Made by a program: the position numbers and the translations under genes. The notes beneath the pieces are model-generated. The model saw nothing but the letters and a program-made list of their open reading frames with translations, was not told the origin of the DNA and made no database searches. DNA of 64,000 bases from positions 62,001 to 126,000 of the forward strand of contig QANU01077392.1 of NCBI GenBank assembly GCA_003254905.1. The letters run 5' to 3'. Each line of letters begins with the position of its first letter. Within the stretch, counting starts at the first letter, position 1. Of this stretch, positions 41,831-54,557 are shown piece by piece. The stretch is from Nissolia schottii. Taxonomy: Eukaryota > Streptophyta > Magnoliopsida > Fabales > Fabaceae.

Positions 41831-44517
41831 CAGCAGAATTGCTTTCAGTTCTAAGAAAAAAAATGATTTGAATTTAAAGTGAGATATTATCGTTAAATTA
41901 ATAAATTAAAATTAAGATCATTCTTATTTTAATTATCCAATAATAAGATATTTCATTTAAATTTCATTTTAGAGAAATTTTTTTTAAATGTGTGATGTGA
42001 TTTTAAAATAAAAAATAGCATAGAGAAAAAGATCAAGATCTTCTACATTTTAAAATAAAAAATAAAATTTTCAATCTCACCATTTATTAAAAATAATGAA
42101 AATGAGATAAATATAATATATAATATATAATAAATAATGAAATTAAGATAATTATCCTCTGCTTTTTATTTTAAATAAAAAGTAGAGGAGCTTCGTCCAG
42201 AGCGAAATGACACTACGCAAATGAGGCAATTGAAAAAAGAGGCAGAGACTGAAAAAAGCAAAAGAGAGAAATGACCATAGGTGGGAAGTTGATATATCTC
42301 TGGAGTGCCGTAGGTTGCTTCCTTAACTAAGCAAAAAGTGTCAATAAAATGAATATAATAATATGAGGGGGGATATATATCACGAACTGTGACCTATGTA
42401 ATTTAGATGTGGCATCACGTCAATAGGATTATTATAATTTAAGGATTTAATTAAAATAATTTAAACGTTGAAAGTTCATATTTGAAACTAAATAAAATTT
42501 TAAAGATTTAATCGAAAACTTTAAAAGATAAAGATATCTCTTTTTAAAACCGGGTAAGAATTTAAGATCTAATGAAAATATTTATAAGTATAATGCGTTT
42601 ATTTATGGTTCAATAAAAATTTAAAAAATGTAATATGTTTTTTTTTATAAAACTCCGAAAACCCAAAATTCTTTCGGCCATTTGAGTTTTTGCGGCAATC
42701 AATCAATGCATTTGATAAAGTATACCTTCCATGTGATCCTTTTGCCCTTTGCAAATTGGGGGAATTTTGGCAACTTGAAGTTGCTATTCGGCTCCATAAT
42801 TTTCGTTGGCCGTTGGAAACATTAAATTTTGCATCTTTGATTTTCAGTCTGTGCTAAAACCTTGTCTATGCTGCCACTGTCTCCCTTTGACGGTACAGAC
42901 ATATTTGAATGCAATGAATTTGACCTATGCATCCCGTTTGTTGAAAAAGTTATTACATTGCCCTACGTTCACGTTTGTTTCAATAAACATATATATATAT
43001 ATATATATATACTTATTTTTTTTTTTTAAAACAATTGAAAATATTTATGAAAAAACTTGTTTTGTAAAATTTGTGTTCTTAACTATGTGATTTATGAAAA
43101 TATGATTTTAAAACTTAAAATAAACATCATCTTAAAATAATCTTGGCCCCAAATTTATTAGATTCAACATATCAAAATGTCAAAAACGACTAAATTATAA
43201 ATAGATGAGAAAACTTGATCTTAGCTGATTCATGTGCCACCTTATTTCCATCACTACCGGCATAAGCAAAAATACAAGAAGAGTAGTTTTGTTTTCGCAC
43301 TAAGTTATCTAACAATTGAACATCAAAACAGGTATAGTGTTTATTGATAGAAATTTAACATATGAAAGATTTAATTAAAATGCATATGAGATCATCGTGT
43401 ACATATTAATATGTCCACTTTTCATTGACATGGCTAATTTCATGTTGAATTATTGACGTGAAGTGATTATGTTCAGAGTCGAACGTAAGGGGGCGAGTAT
43501 GGGCTATGGCCTCACAAAATTAATTTTTTTTAATAGTGTATATACATATATAGTTAACTTTTAGTTATTGATACAATTAATATTTTTATAAAGGTTATTA
43601 TTGACGGGTTTTATGATTTGAAAAAGTGTCATGCTCAATTTTAATAAAGACATGTTATATTAATTTTTGTAATATGAAATTTTTTTTAACAAATATTATG
43701 TTGTCTGTTTGATGGTATTACTTTTTTTTAATTAACACTTGATTCATTATTTTTCCTAGGTTCGTCCATGTTAATGAAAGATAACCATGTAAATATGGAC
43801 TACTGTAAATATAATATTTTTATGTTCATTTCAAACAAGATCCTCGTCCAAATTTATCGGCTTGAATTAATATGAACTACAAAATAAATCACTAATTCTG
43901 TTTAACTTGGTGCACCACGCACGCACCATAATTAAATTTTGGCACAACAGAGTTGGCCATTTGGTCTCACTCTCAAATATTTAAGTGCATCTTAAGATGT
44001 TGGAAAATCATGATGATAAGTGTGAAAAATAACATTTCTTATTAGATGGTCAATTCATCCTAGCGAAAATTATTGCATCATCAAAAAAACATTGTGATAG
44101 ACTGTGTTCTGTATATTGAAAGAGTAACATTTTTATATTATTGCAATTGTGACAAGATCTGTATTTCTATTCAAAATTTCACTTTATTATTAAATAAAAA
44201 GAATACAATATTATACCTAAGTGGACCCAATTGTAAAAGAAGGCTAGGATCAGCTACTATCAGGAGCATCACAGCATATAGTGGACCCAATTGTATTTGA
44301 TATATAAGCTGACAAATAACAATATTGTAGCTCATTTACTCATAATTCACAAAGTATTCAATACAAGAAGTTCTTTCTCCAATTTTCTTTTGTTACTCTA
44401 GTTTTCCTCTTTGACTTCAACTATTACGATATTCATTACTCCTTCGCTATTAAAAATAACTATCCGTTTGCATTTTTTACTCAATGTATGGAGATAGCAC
44501 AGATAATTATGTAATGG

Positions 44518-44527
44518 TGAGGTTGTG
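44518..44527 (+). repeat. 10-bp target site duplication, left copy
   Basis: TGAGGTTGTG, repeated exactly at 45960-45969, flanks the Mutator-like element. Confidence 0.85.
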
Positions 44528-45959
44528 GAGTTTTTTACTCTCTTGCCCTGTTACAGGAACCAATTTCAAAAATATCTCGGGTAAGCTACAGAAATTCAAA
44601 AAATAATCTTGCAAAAAGGCCAGGACGCTCTTTATCGCGAGGGGGGAAATCCATCGGTTTGGCCTTCGAAGGACCCAACCGGCTTGAACTCATGCGCGCG
44701 AGCCCAACTCCCTTTGTCAACTCTTTTTACCAAAACAACAACTACTAAAGATATATAAACACTTAAAAAGTTTGTGCTCTAACCAATGTGGAACTAGAGC
44801 TTTAGCTTTGTTCTACTCTCTCAAATACATTATAGATTGGTATTTATACAACCAAATTCTACAAATAAATATATGAATGTATAAATTAAAAAAGACAATA
44901 AATATATGAATGTATCAAATAAGCAGAAAAATATATGAATCCTCTCATTGAAATCATAGTTTGCACCCTTATAAGAAACTAGCAATTTTCTTCTAACATC
45001 CAAAATAAGTACGCCAAGTCTATAATGTCATATCAATTTGTTATTATTCTTGATTTTTAATTTGCTGTTGCCATAGAAATTAGCATTAGATTTCAATTTG
45101 ATGCTGTTTCACGTGCGAAGTTATCTCTTGTTTTTTCAAGAATTAATAGCACTTGCAGAATAAATGTTGAACTTGATGGTTTAGTGGACTAAATTTTTTT
45201 TATTTATTTATAGAATTAGTGGACTGTAATTTGGTACTATATGTAAATGGGCTTGTAGTGACTCCTTTGGATGATATCTCTTACAGTAACTGTATGGTCG
45301 TGTACATATTCAACAAAAATTGAACATGGCTGAACTATAAACATTCATATATTTTTCTGCTTATTTGCTACATTCATATATTTATTATCCTTTTTAATTC
45401 ATATATTCATATATTTATTTGTAGAATTTGGTTGTGTAAATACCAATCTATAATGTATTTGAGAGAGTAGAACAAAGCTTATGTATTTCAAAAGCTTATG
45501 TATTTGGGAGAAGTAGAACAAAACTTATGTATTTCAAAAGCTCTAGTCTCACATTGGTTAGAGCACAAACTTTTTAAGTGTTTATATACCTTTAGTAGTT
45601 GTTGTTTTGGTAGAAAGAGTTAAGAAGAGAGTTGGGTTCGCGCGCATGAGTTCAAGCCGGTTGGGCCCTTCGAAGGCCAAATCGATGGATTTCCCCCCGC
45701 ACACGCGCACGATAAAGAGCGTCCAAGCCTTTTTGCAAGATTATTTTTTGAATTTTCGTAACTTACTCGAGAACCCACGATTTTCACAAATGTTGAATTT
45801 CCCGTCCCCCATGTGTTAACATAGCACATATATAAATATTTACTTATGTTTTAATTAAATTTTTTAAAACAAAATTTTCCAAAATTCGCTAAACGCGTTG
45901 GCGAATTCTGCCACGATTTTAGAAATTAGTTCATGTAGCAGGGCAAGAGAGTAAAACTC
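44528..45959. mobile_element. Mutator-like foldback element with long inverted arms
   Basis: Left arm 44528-44940 and right arm 45343-45959 are inverted copies around a 402-bp spacer. The outer ends are GAGTTTTTTACTCTCTTGCC and GGCAAGAGAGTAAAACTC. Exact 10-bp direct repeats (TGAGGTTGTG) flank it, fitting the 9-11-bp duplications of the Mutator superfamily. The right arm has about 150 bp missing from the left (roughly 45775-45935) and an internal duplication of CTTATGTATTTCAAAAGCT. The arms include a GC-rich block with GCGCGC and a CTTCGAAGG palindrome, unlike the surrounding DNA. No transposase is encoded, so it is nonautonomous. Confidence 0.8.
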
Positions 45960-45969
45960 TGAGGTTGTG
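45960..45969 (+). repeat. 10-bp target site duplication, right copy
   Basis: TGAGGTTGTG, identical to 44518-44527. Confidence 0.85.
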
Positions 45970-47833
45970 TTCAAGGTGCTCTAAATAAGGAACCTTTCAA
46001 CATGAGGATGCATTGAACTTGAACGGATAGCTCCTCTTGGGAGTCCCCAAACAGTGCACCTAACTTGGAATCCCGATGCAGTGATGGCGACTTTGGGTGC
46101 ATAAGGGATCAACATTAATGACGCCATGCTGGGGGGTTGACTTTACATAAAATGGTATCCCAACTGTCCTATAAGAATTCTCTAAAATTGAGATTTTTTT
46201 TTTATTTTAAAAGGTAGCAAGAATTTCACAAACAAATTTATAAAATGAAAAAAATAATACTCATTTTTTTAATTTTAAAAATTATATTATATTAATTACG
46301 ATAAAATTTAAATTTAAGATCTCATGCATATTATCTAAATCTCTTACCACTAAAATCATTCTTACTTTACCTTTTAAAATAAAAGCTCTCATTTTATAAT
46401 ATCAAATATCTGTATAATGATACCGACAGGTAGCATGTTTTTTTTATACTGTCCATTTTAATTATTATTTTTATCTTTTTAAATATATTGTTGATTCAAT
46501 TTGACTGTAATAATTTAAAAGGTTAACAATTTATCTAAAAAGTTAAAAACAATAATTAAAAGTGGATGGAGAAAGTAATATAAATGGTAGTATTAATTTT
46601 TTTTATTCTATTTACATTCTTTAATCTAGAACATATATAAACCAGATTTCTCTTTTTAACTATCTCTCGGTATATCCAACTTTTTTTTTTCTTTTTTATC
46701 CTCCATTACTAATTTTATTTATAGTTTTTTTTTCTCACAAATTTCTTATTTTAACTACCTTATCCCACTCACTTATATTTAAAAAAAAAAATTACCTTAT
46801 CCCATATCCATGTATGTAACAACCCAAGTTTTTCCCTTTACTAAAATTCCGCCTAATAAATAATTAAGAACATGTTAATAAGGAAAAGATGAGATAAAAA
46901 TGGAATAAAATTCACAGAATTTATTTAATCTCTATCGTATTAGTTAAAAATAATAATTTTGCGATCTTGTGATGTTTGGAGACGTTTGGGTTAGTATTAG
47001 GCTATTTTTAGAACTTAAGTGTGACTCAAAGGAGTCTGTAAAATACACTAATATGAAAATAATGTGAGAATATTTCAAGAAAAATATCAAGATGAATAAG
47101 GAAAATTTCTAGGTCACAACGGTATGTCCGAAATATTTTTAGGACGTCCGGACATAAATAATTAATGAACGGGAATTACCTAGAACACTAAGGGCAAAAT
47201 TGGAAAATTAGGCATGCCAAGGGCACTAAAACCCCAAGGCAGCCCGAACACACACACACAAGACACACCAAGTTCTCTTACTTTCATCTTCTCCAAATTC
47301 TTAAGAGAAAACCTAAGGGTCCATAACTAAAGTTCATCAAAATCACCATAGTTCCTTGCTTTCCTCATTATAAATCCATCCTAAATTCATCAAGAAGGTA
47401 AGTGAGCAACAAGGCTATGAGTTTCTCATCTTTTGATACCAAGCCAAGCTTCCATAAGTTCAAGTTCTCTAATTATTCAAGATTTTCATTTTAGGTCAAG
47501 GAGAGCCTAAGCAAGCAAACCAAGCTTGATTTCATTCTTCCCATCATCAAGACAAGCTCTTGAGGAGGTGGGTAACTCTAGTTCCTTGCCTCTTTGATGC
47601 TTCAAGAGGTGTATGTGATTGTATGTGTATGTATGTGGATTGTGGATTTTATGATGAAATATGTTAGAAATCATGCTAGGACTTAGGAAGACAATTCTGA
47701 AGGGTCTTGTGACCTGGATTAGATAGGATTATTATGCTGGAAATATGTGTTAAGCTCATGCAGGGTTCCATGAAAGTAAGGAAGGAAAAATGGGAGAAAT
47801 GGTGGTTTCGGTTTCCAAGTTTCGCCCAGTGGC

Positions 47834-48110
47834 CGCTGAGCGATGCTCTGGCGCCGCTGAGCGAACTGCTGTGAACCTCAGCGCTGAGCGGTAGGCGGTT
47901 ACCGCTGAGCGGTCTGAGGCCCACGTGGAAAGTCTAAAAGATATTTTTCTTAAAAGATAAGGGTCGGTGGAGATATTTTGATACCGCTGAGCGATAGGAC
48001 TCTTATCGCCGAGCGATAAGGCCCATACCGCTGAGCGGAAAGGTGTGAAGCGCTGAGCGCTAGAGCTCAAACCGCTGAGCGACCTGGAACTTTCGCTGAG
48101 CGGCTTGAGA
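47834..48110 (+). repeat. Array of CGCTGAGCG near-palindromes in the LTR
   Basis: CGCTGAGCG occurs nine times in 277 bp, with one variant (GCCGAGCG), often preceded by AC or GC and followed by G or A. The 9-mer is a palindrome around its central base. Spacing is irregular (roughly 16-100 bp), so it is a motif cluster rather than a satellite. A further CTGAGCGG lies near 49308 in the same LTR. Confidence 0.85.
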
Positions 48111-48399
48111 CCAGAAATGTTATGGAACCTAGCTTGAGGCACATATTTGAATGCTGATTGTTTATGACCATGATTAATGCGGAATTGTGTGAAAGACATG
48201 CTGTTAGCAAATCTGCGAATTATATGCTGTATATGAATTACGAGTGATGCATGCTGTGATGTGTAGTATTTTATGCTGAGTTAAATGAAAGAGTTAGAAA
48301 TAATGCTGAGATAAATAAAGATGCTGAAATGAACCATAGGGAACAAGTATGTCATGCTGCAGGTACACAAAGGCTGAATTATTACTGAACTGCTGAATC

Positions 48400-48530
48400 A
48401 GGGCCAATGCCCAATACTGCTGAAATAGGGCCAATGCCCAATACTGCTGAAATATGGCTATATGCCACATACTGAAAAAGGGCTAAATGCCCAAATGCTG
48501 AAATTGGCTATATGCCCATGCTGAAAAGGC
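48400..48530 (+). repeat. Tandem repeat of about 26 bp in the LTR
   Basis: Four to five degenerate units of the form GGCCAATGCCCAATACTGCT-GAAATA. The first two are nearly identical; later ones change to GGCTATATGCC. It lies 3' of the CGCTGAGCG array. Confidence 0.8.
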
Positions 48531-49963
48531 CGTGATCACGAGAGCCATATGACAAGCCCATTTCAGTAGGTCGGATAGACATGCTGAAGATGGAAGCCCG
48601 CCACAGGTGGTGTCGAGATGGCATACCTGGAGGTGTGCGGTTACCACGCCTATGCATTGTCGTACGGGGGCAAGCTTAGGTGGGGGTACGATACCAGCCC
48701 ACTGTCGAGGGGTCCCTAGGGGCACACGGCAGGTGGAAGCCCACCGCAGTGAGGTCAGGACAGTGTCGGCCTATACTGAGGGTGTGAGGTTATTCCGTCA
48801 TACTAGTGTCACAAGGACATTACTATGGTGGGAATAACACCTATGCTGTTATGCTGCTGCATTCTATTATACTGCTGTATTAAGTTATGCTGTGAATTGC
48901 TGTTATTCTGTTATAGTCTGCTGGACATGTTATGCTGCTCATTCTGTCATGGTTATGTTAATGATTCTGTGATACACCTTCTGCTGAATTCTGTTATGTT
49001 TGTATTCTACTGAATTCTGCTATGTCTGCATTGGATGATGTGATGTTTATTCTGATGACTCTGTTCTGCTGAATGTATTCTGATTTCATGCCGTTACTCA
49101 ATTTAATTGGAATGTATATTTCTGCTGTTATGCCGTACCGTCAAGAGCACGCTCGAGACGGTTAAGTATATTCACGAACTGTTAATCAGCACGAGAATGT
49201 AGTAAGCAAGAATAGTTCCCATGTCACATGTTAATGCTGATAAAGCCGTTCAGATAGGCAAGATAATAAATAGTAGGCTGATTAGTATGTATGTTCACTA
49301 GAGATCTCTGAGCGGCCTGAAGTCCGACATAATCTGATGAACGACTCAGGAACTAAGGTTATTTCCACTGAGAACCTACCGTTCTCATTCCCCACTGTTT
49401 TATGACTTCAGGTACAGAAGAGGATGAATCATATTTTGAAGATGCAGAAGAGCCGCCAGATGAGCCATGAGCGGCTAAGAGATAGATAGAGTGCTATGTT
49501 TTGCCAAGGGCTTACTGTGTAGCGTTCCAGTAGTCCTTGTATTTTGATGCTGTATATGCTGGATTATGTATTTGATGTTTTGATCTATGTACATATTATG
49601 TATACAGTGATATGACTTTGTATGGTGGACCCACTGAGTGTATATTATATGTTCTATTTCTCATTATGCTATCCGCTTTGTTATTATATTTGTTTATTCC
49701 AAACGCATGGCTCTATTTTTATTAATGTGATACAAGTACAAGTTTAAAACGGGTCCTTATTTTATGAGCAATGACTACTTTCAAAAGATAACTATGGACT
49801 AAGGTATTCCGACCAAGTAGACAACAACCTAGTGAGCTTTGTTTACTACGTACGGGTAAACAGTTAGCTAGGATGTTTCAATGTACATATATTTTTATAA
49901 AAAAAATACTAACAATATAAAACTATTTTTACCTATCCACTACTTAAGGTTTATCATTTAATA

Positions 49964-49990
49964 CTTGACAGACACAAAGTGTCTATCAAG
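49964..49990. repeat. AGACAC palindrome, site 2
   Basis: CTTGACAGACAC, three As, then GTGTCTATCAAG: 12-bp arms with one mismatch and a 3-base centre. Related to 29252-29295 and 51886-51910. Confidence 0.65.
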
Positions 49991-51885
49991 GAATGCTAAT
50001 TTTAATAAAGAGATTACATACAATATTTATAAAAAATTATTTAATACAATATTAATTTTTTTATATTTGTATAATTTTATATTATTTTTAAGAAATAATT
50101 TTGTTTTCCTTAATCTACGCGTTTTATTTTTGTTTTCTTGACAAATTTTATAAAGAGAAAGAGTATCATTTGAAAAATATTACTATTTTTTTATAAGAAA
50201 AATTTTATTTATATTAGCGACATTTTTACTTGGGTTATCTTTAAGTTTTGACAATATTTTACTATGCTAGTTAGAAATATTTAAAAAAATTTGTTATATT
50301 CTTAGTAACATTTATTATACTTTTAGCAATATTTTAGACCAAGAGATCAGTAACTTATATTACATGTGAAGTCTACCGCTAAACTATCACAATTTTAAAG
50401 TTATTGGTGTACATAAATTACTATATATGTATAGAAAATTTACAGAATTTGTGGGGGATCCGCAAACCCCCGACTATTTTCTCGCTAATAATGCAACATT
50501 TGTGAGAGTATATCTTTCAATCCTCTAACAAATATAAGAATGCAAGACTCTCACAAATATAAAAACATTTTGTCTGCCTTGCACCCCTTTAAGTATGAAC
50601 CATAGCATAAAGTATATTATATAAATGACTTATATTAGATTAAAACATAACAAATAAACCTTGAGCTACAAGATAAAAACATAACAAAGTCTATTTAGAA
50701 TAAGATAATTTAGAATACACAAAGGAATCAACCACTGTTTTCAATAAGAAATAGTTGTAGAAACCACAAAATATTAACTATTGTATAAAATAGTGTAAGA
50801 AAAGTGAGAGATAAGAATATAGCAAAGTTGGTGTATCAAGTAAAGCATATAATATACCTAATAAAATTGTTTTCTTGTTTTATATTTATAAAAAATATTA
50901 TTTATACTTATTTTAAATGAGATATTATAGTAATTTACTTATTATTTATTATTAAATGAGATTTAATAAAATATAAATTTAATTAAAATTTTATTTAATA
51001 ATAATAACAAATAAATTAATATAATATTAACATAAAATAAATTTAAATAACTCAACTCGTACTACAAATATCTGATGGGGGTTGGGAAGTGTTCAGTGTG
51101 TGTTTTTGGGTACGATAAAGCGCACGCCACTTGGGGTGGTCCCAAAGAGGCAAAACATTTGTCTTCATGCCTCATAGACTCATAGTGGTGAATAGCAGGT
51201 GAGCTGTGCGAGTTCAATAGGCCCAAGGTTCTAGGCATTTTGCAGGCTTGGAGCTGCCCTAGTCTTGTCAGTGTTTTACTCCAAAGTGAATTGCAAAGGA
51301 TTTGTTTTTCGAAAATTATTTGTTACTGCCAAATGAAAACATCATAACATAAATGACAAGAAACAGGAACGAAGAGAATCGGGGATCGAGTCCCAACTCC
51401 AACAACAACATAAAAAATGACACATAAATAAAATGTGTGTCTCAAATATTATTAAGATTTTGACTAATTAATGCTATTAAGACATTAATTAAAAAAGTTA
51501 TAATAATAATTTTTAATTTTAAAATATATTTATTTTCATTAAAAACATTAAACTTTTATCTTTTCTATATTTTTTCTTGATAAGTGCCCTCCACTTAAAA
51601 AATTTATCTATCCAAAAATGTCTCCCAACATAAATGGGGAATAATCAACCCCAACAACGGTCCTTTGTTTAGTTAGTATAGGCATATAGATATACCAGAT
51701 ACTCCTTTCGAGATTAATTATATTGCAGTAAATGGATTTGATCCAGCATTAATAATTTGAACTGATCAAAGCTCTTTTTAATTTTCTTGACGAAATGAAT
51801 TGATTCAATTTTTTCCCCCTTTCTCACTTTGGAATCCACTTATTGAGACATCAACGCTATATAATTAATGTGTTATTAGTGCTTT

Positions 51886-51910
51886 TTAACAGACACTTTG
51901 TGTTTGTTAA
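51886..51910. repeat. AGACAC palindrome, site 3
   Basis: TTAACAGACAC, TTT, GTGTTTGTTAA: 11-bp arms with one mismatch and a 3-base centre. Third occurrence of the family in the window. Confidence 0.65.
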
Positions 51911-52561
51911 GCTTAGAACATAAATAACAACATAAAAAAAATAAATACAATGTAATTAAGAAAAAATTAACATAAAAGTGTAAATGATTGAATTTGAAAT
52001 GAATGTGAAAATTTTTAAAACAAATTTTTAAAAGAAGTTACAAATAAAAAAATACTAAATGTAGAGTAGGTTAAACCTAAATATGAGAGTGGATACGAGG
52101 AAAAAAAGGAAAAAAATATATTGAACACAAAAACGGAGGAGTCTCCTTTATTTAATTGTATGAGAAATGTTATACTTTTCTACTTCATTAACCCACTGAT
52201 CTTTTTACACACGAAAATAAATATTTTTTTTTATGTTTTTAAGACGTTGTTTACATTTACTTTTTATCAATTTTTTTAAGTGTGTAGAATGATTTATAAG
52301 TAGAATAAGAGGGGGATATAACATTTCTCTAATTATATAAAAAAGAAGCTAAAGCAAACTCAAATTTTGGTTTCAATTAAAGTTCCCATATAATTAAAAG
52401 GACTTTAAAATTAAATGTGTTATTATTTTTATTAGATGATGGGAAGAGAGATGAGTCCTAAGTAAGAGCGACTAATTAACCCCACTCTATCCTCTCTTTA
52501 GTACAAGCTTCTTTTATTTCAATGGTGGAGTCGCAATTCTCACTTATAACATGCCCTCAAA

Positions 52562-52869
52562 TAGGGTTGTCAAACGGGCCAGCCCGGCTGGTTTAGGCCT
52601 GAGCTAACTAACCCGTGGACTTAAACGAGTTTCTATTAATTGTGGGCCGATTTTTATATATTTGGTATGTCCATTTATGTGGGTAATCAGGTTAGTCCGC
52701 GAGTTATGCCTATGTTAATGTTAAACCGACCAATTTGGCTTGCGGGTTAAACGGGTTGGGCTTAAACGGGTCGAGCCTAACGGACTTTTGCTATTCACGG
52801 GCCAGGTTTTATACATTTGGTCCGTCCATTTAACTAGTTAAATGAGTCGGGCTCATTTTGACAATTCTG
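52562..52869. mobile_element. hAT-like nonautonomous element
   Basis: The left end TAGGGTTGTCAAACGGGCC and the reverse complement of the right end (CAGAATTGTCAAAATGAGCC) are imperfect inverted repeats with an Ac/hAT-like YAGRRTTGTCAAA start. The interior is full of ACCCG/CGGGT subterminal motifs. The flanks CCCTCAAA and TCTGCAAA agree at five of eight positions, a possible decayed 8-bp target duplication. There is no coding capacity. Confidence 0.6.
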
Positions 52870-54557
52870 TCTGCAAAGAAAGACAAAGTATTTGTAAAAT
52901 AGTGTCATTAGGGTTGATTCAAATGTCTGGTTCTTCCATATCACAATGACTAGGGTTGCCCAAAAAATTAATTATAGGACTGGATATTATATTTAGGCTA
53001 TGGGAGACTGATTAGGAGAGGGTGATAAAGAATGGAATAGTTAAAGTTAAATGAAATGTATTTGGGAGTAATTTAGTAAGATGGAGTGGAATGCCCATAA
53101 AGTTTGATGTCACTCACTTGTCACACAAAGTCCTTTTTTTTTTAACTCCCTAAATTGGGAGTTCAATAAAAAAAATTTAAGCATATCTCTATCATTCTTT
53201 CATTAACAACTAAACACGAGAGTGATAAGTACTATTTCATTTTTTACTTTACATTCTTTTTCCAAGCCATTAATAATCATTCTCTTTTGCATTTCATAAA
53301 ACTTCAAAAACATAGTTTTAGATAACACTTACAACTTAATCTCACTGCTAAATTATGATAAAAGTGTCATCAAAATTGTTACAAAAATGGCCATCCAACG
53401 TGTTTTAATTTTTGTTATGGTGAGTAAAAATCTACTATAGAATCTTAGAAGTAAAATTATTTTCATTTCTACTTAAGCTCAAAATTAGACATGCCCGTTA
53501 TCATACATCTTAGGCGCGTGTGACCTAACCATATTTGACGTGTTGCTAATATTGTGCGTTGAGGGAAGCAATAATTAATTGGCGGGCAATGATGAGTTAT
53601 CCCTTTACCCAAGATTTAAATTGTGCGTAGTCAACAGTTTGCAGCAGAAATGACGCGTAGGAGTTATTAATATTGGCACAGATGTGGCAGCAATACCTAG
53701 GGTCGGCGAGTAAATAACAAAATAAAATAATAAAAATAGATAATGTATATATAAAATATAATACATATATAAAACTTATATATATATATATATATATTTA
53801 TATGTTATTATATTTTTATATATTATTTGCTTGTATTATTTAATTTTATTATTTAAATAGCATTGCTAGCAACCGAGTAATTCTCTCCCTGTACTTCCTC
53901 CCCCTGGTTTTAGACGTTACTTAAATCAGATGTACATATTTAAATAGTAAGTTTATTACTACTATTCCCTCTGTATATTAATAATAGTTTTTTAAAAAAA
54001 ATTAATATATCTAAATGTCATTGAGCCAATAATATATCTAAAAGTAAAAAAATAATTATTATCAATGAATGAAAATAGTATTACATAATTTGGTTAAAAT
54101 TTTTTATAATGAAAACAAACATAAAAATGATATTAAAAAATTATTAATTTTAAGATTAATAAATTAATAGTACCCTTAGAAATATGAAAATAAATTTATT
54201 TTAAAAAATGAGGATGACAGATAATTTAAATAAAAAATTAATTAAAATAAATTAGAGATAGTGATTAGATTCACACCAAGAGATAAACTATTAGTTACAA
54301 AATGTTAATTATTTTTTTATTCCCAAACATTAAAATTGAACCAAGAGTTAGGCCACATAATTAAGAAGAGACAAGACTACCTGCCACCACACTCCATCCA
54401 GTGGTTAATTTGTTACTGTGTATTCACATCCAACCGTATTTGACCACCAGACGCGGCTAACTGCCATGTGGGACGGTGCCTACGTACACACTACAAGTTT
54501 GCACAACTATTCATACTCCACGCTCAAAAAGTTTGGAATAGTTAGGACCGCAAATCA

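Larger units (their letters stand above)
46815..49880. mobile_element. Solo LTR of a Ty3/gypsy-type retrotransposon (3.07 kb)
   Basis: The element begins TGTAACAACCCAAG and ends GGATGTTTCA, giving TG..CA ends with imperfect terminal inverted repeats (TGTAACAACC against TGAAACATCC). A 5-bp target duplication ATGTA flanks it (46810-46814 and 49881-49885). No primer-binding site, gag-pol coding sequence or second LTR is seen, so this is a solo LTR left by recombination. The size and the TGTAACAACCC start recall the long LTRs of Del/Tekay chromoviruses; the lineage is inferred. Inside are an array of CGCTGAGCG motifs (47834-48110), tandem GGCCAATGCCCAATACTGCTGAAATA-like units (48400-48530) and ATGCTG-rich sequence (48840-49080). 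Confidence 0.85.

Noticed and set aside
44221-44295. GTGGACCCAATTGTA repeated exactly 60 bp apart
   Set aside because: Only two copies of a 15-bp word with unrelated sequence between; too little to define an element.
45607-45829. Open frames on both strands in the right arm of the Mutator-like element
   Set aside because: They follow the GC-rich arm block and break in the left arm. There is no known protein motif; a tRNA B-box-like GAGTTCAAGCC there has no matching A box or cloverleaf.
47676-48199. Two minus-strand frames rich in RSA/LSG repeats
   Set aside because: They are translations of the CGCTGAGCG array inside a solo LTR, not proteins.
48840-49080. A possible microsatellite-like or CRISPR-like array of ATGCTG words
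   Set aside because: Irregular degenerate short words with no constant repeat and spacer lengths; it is LTR interior in a plant nuclear genome.
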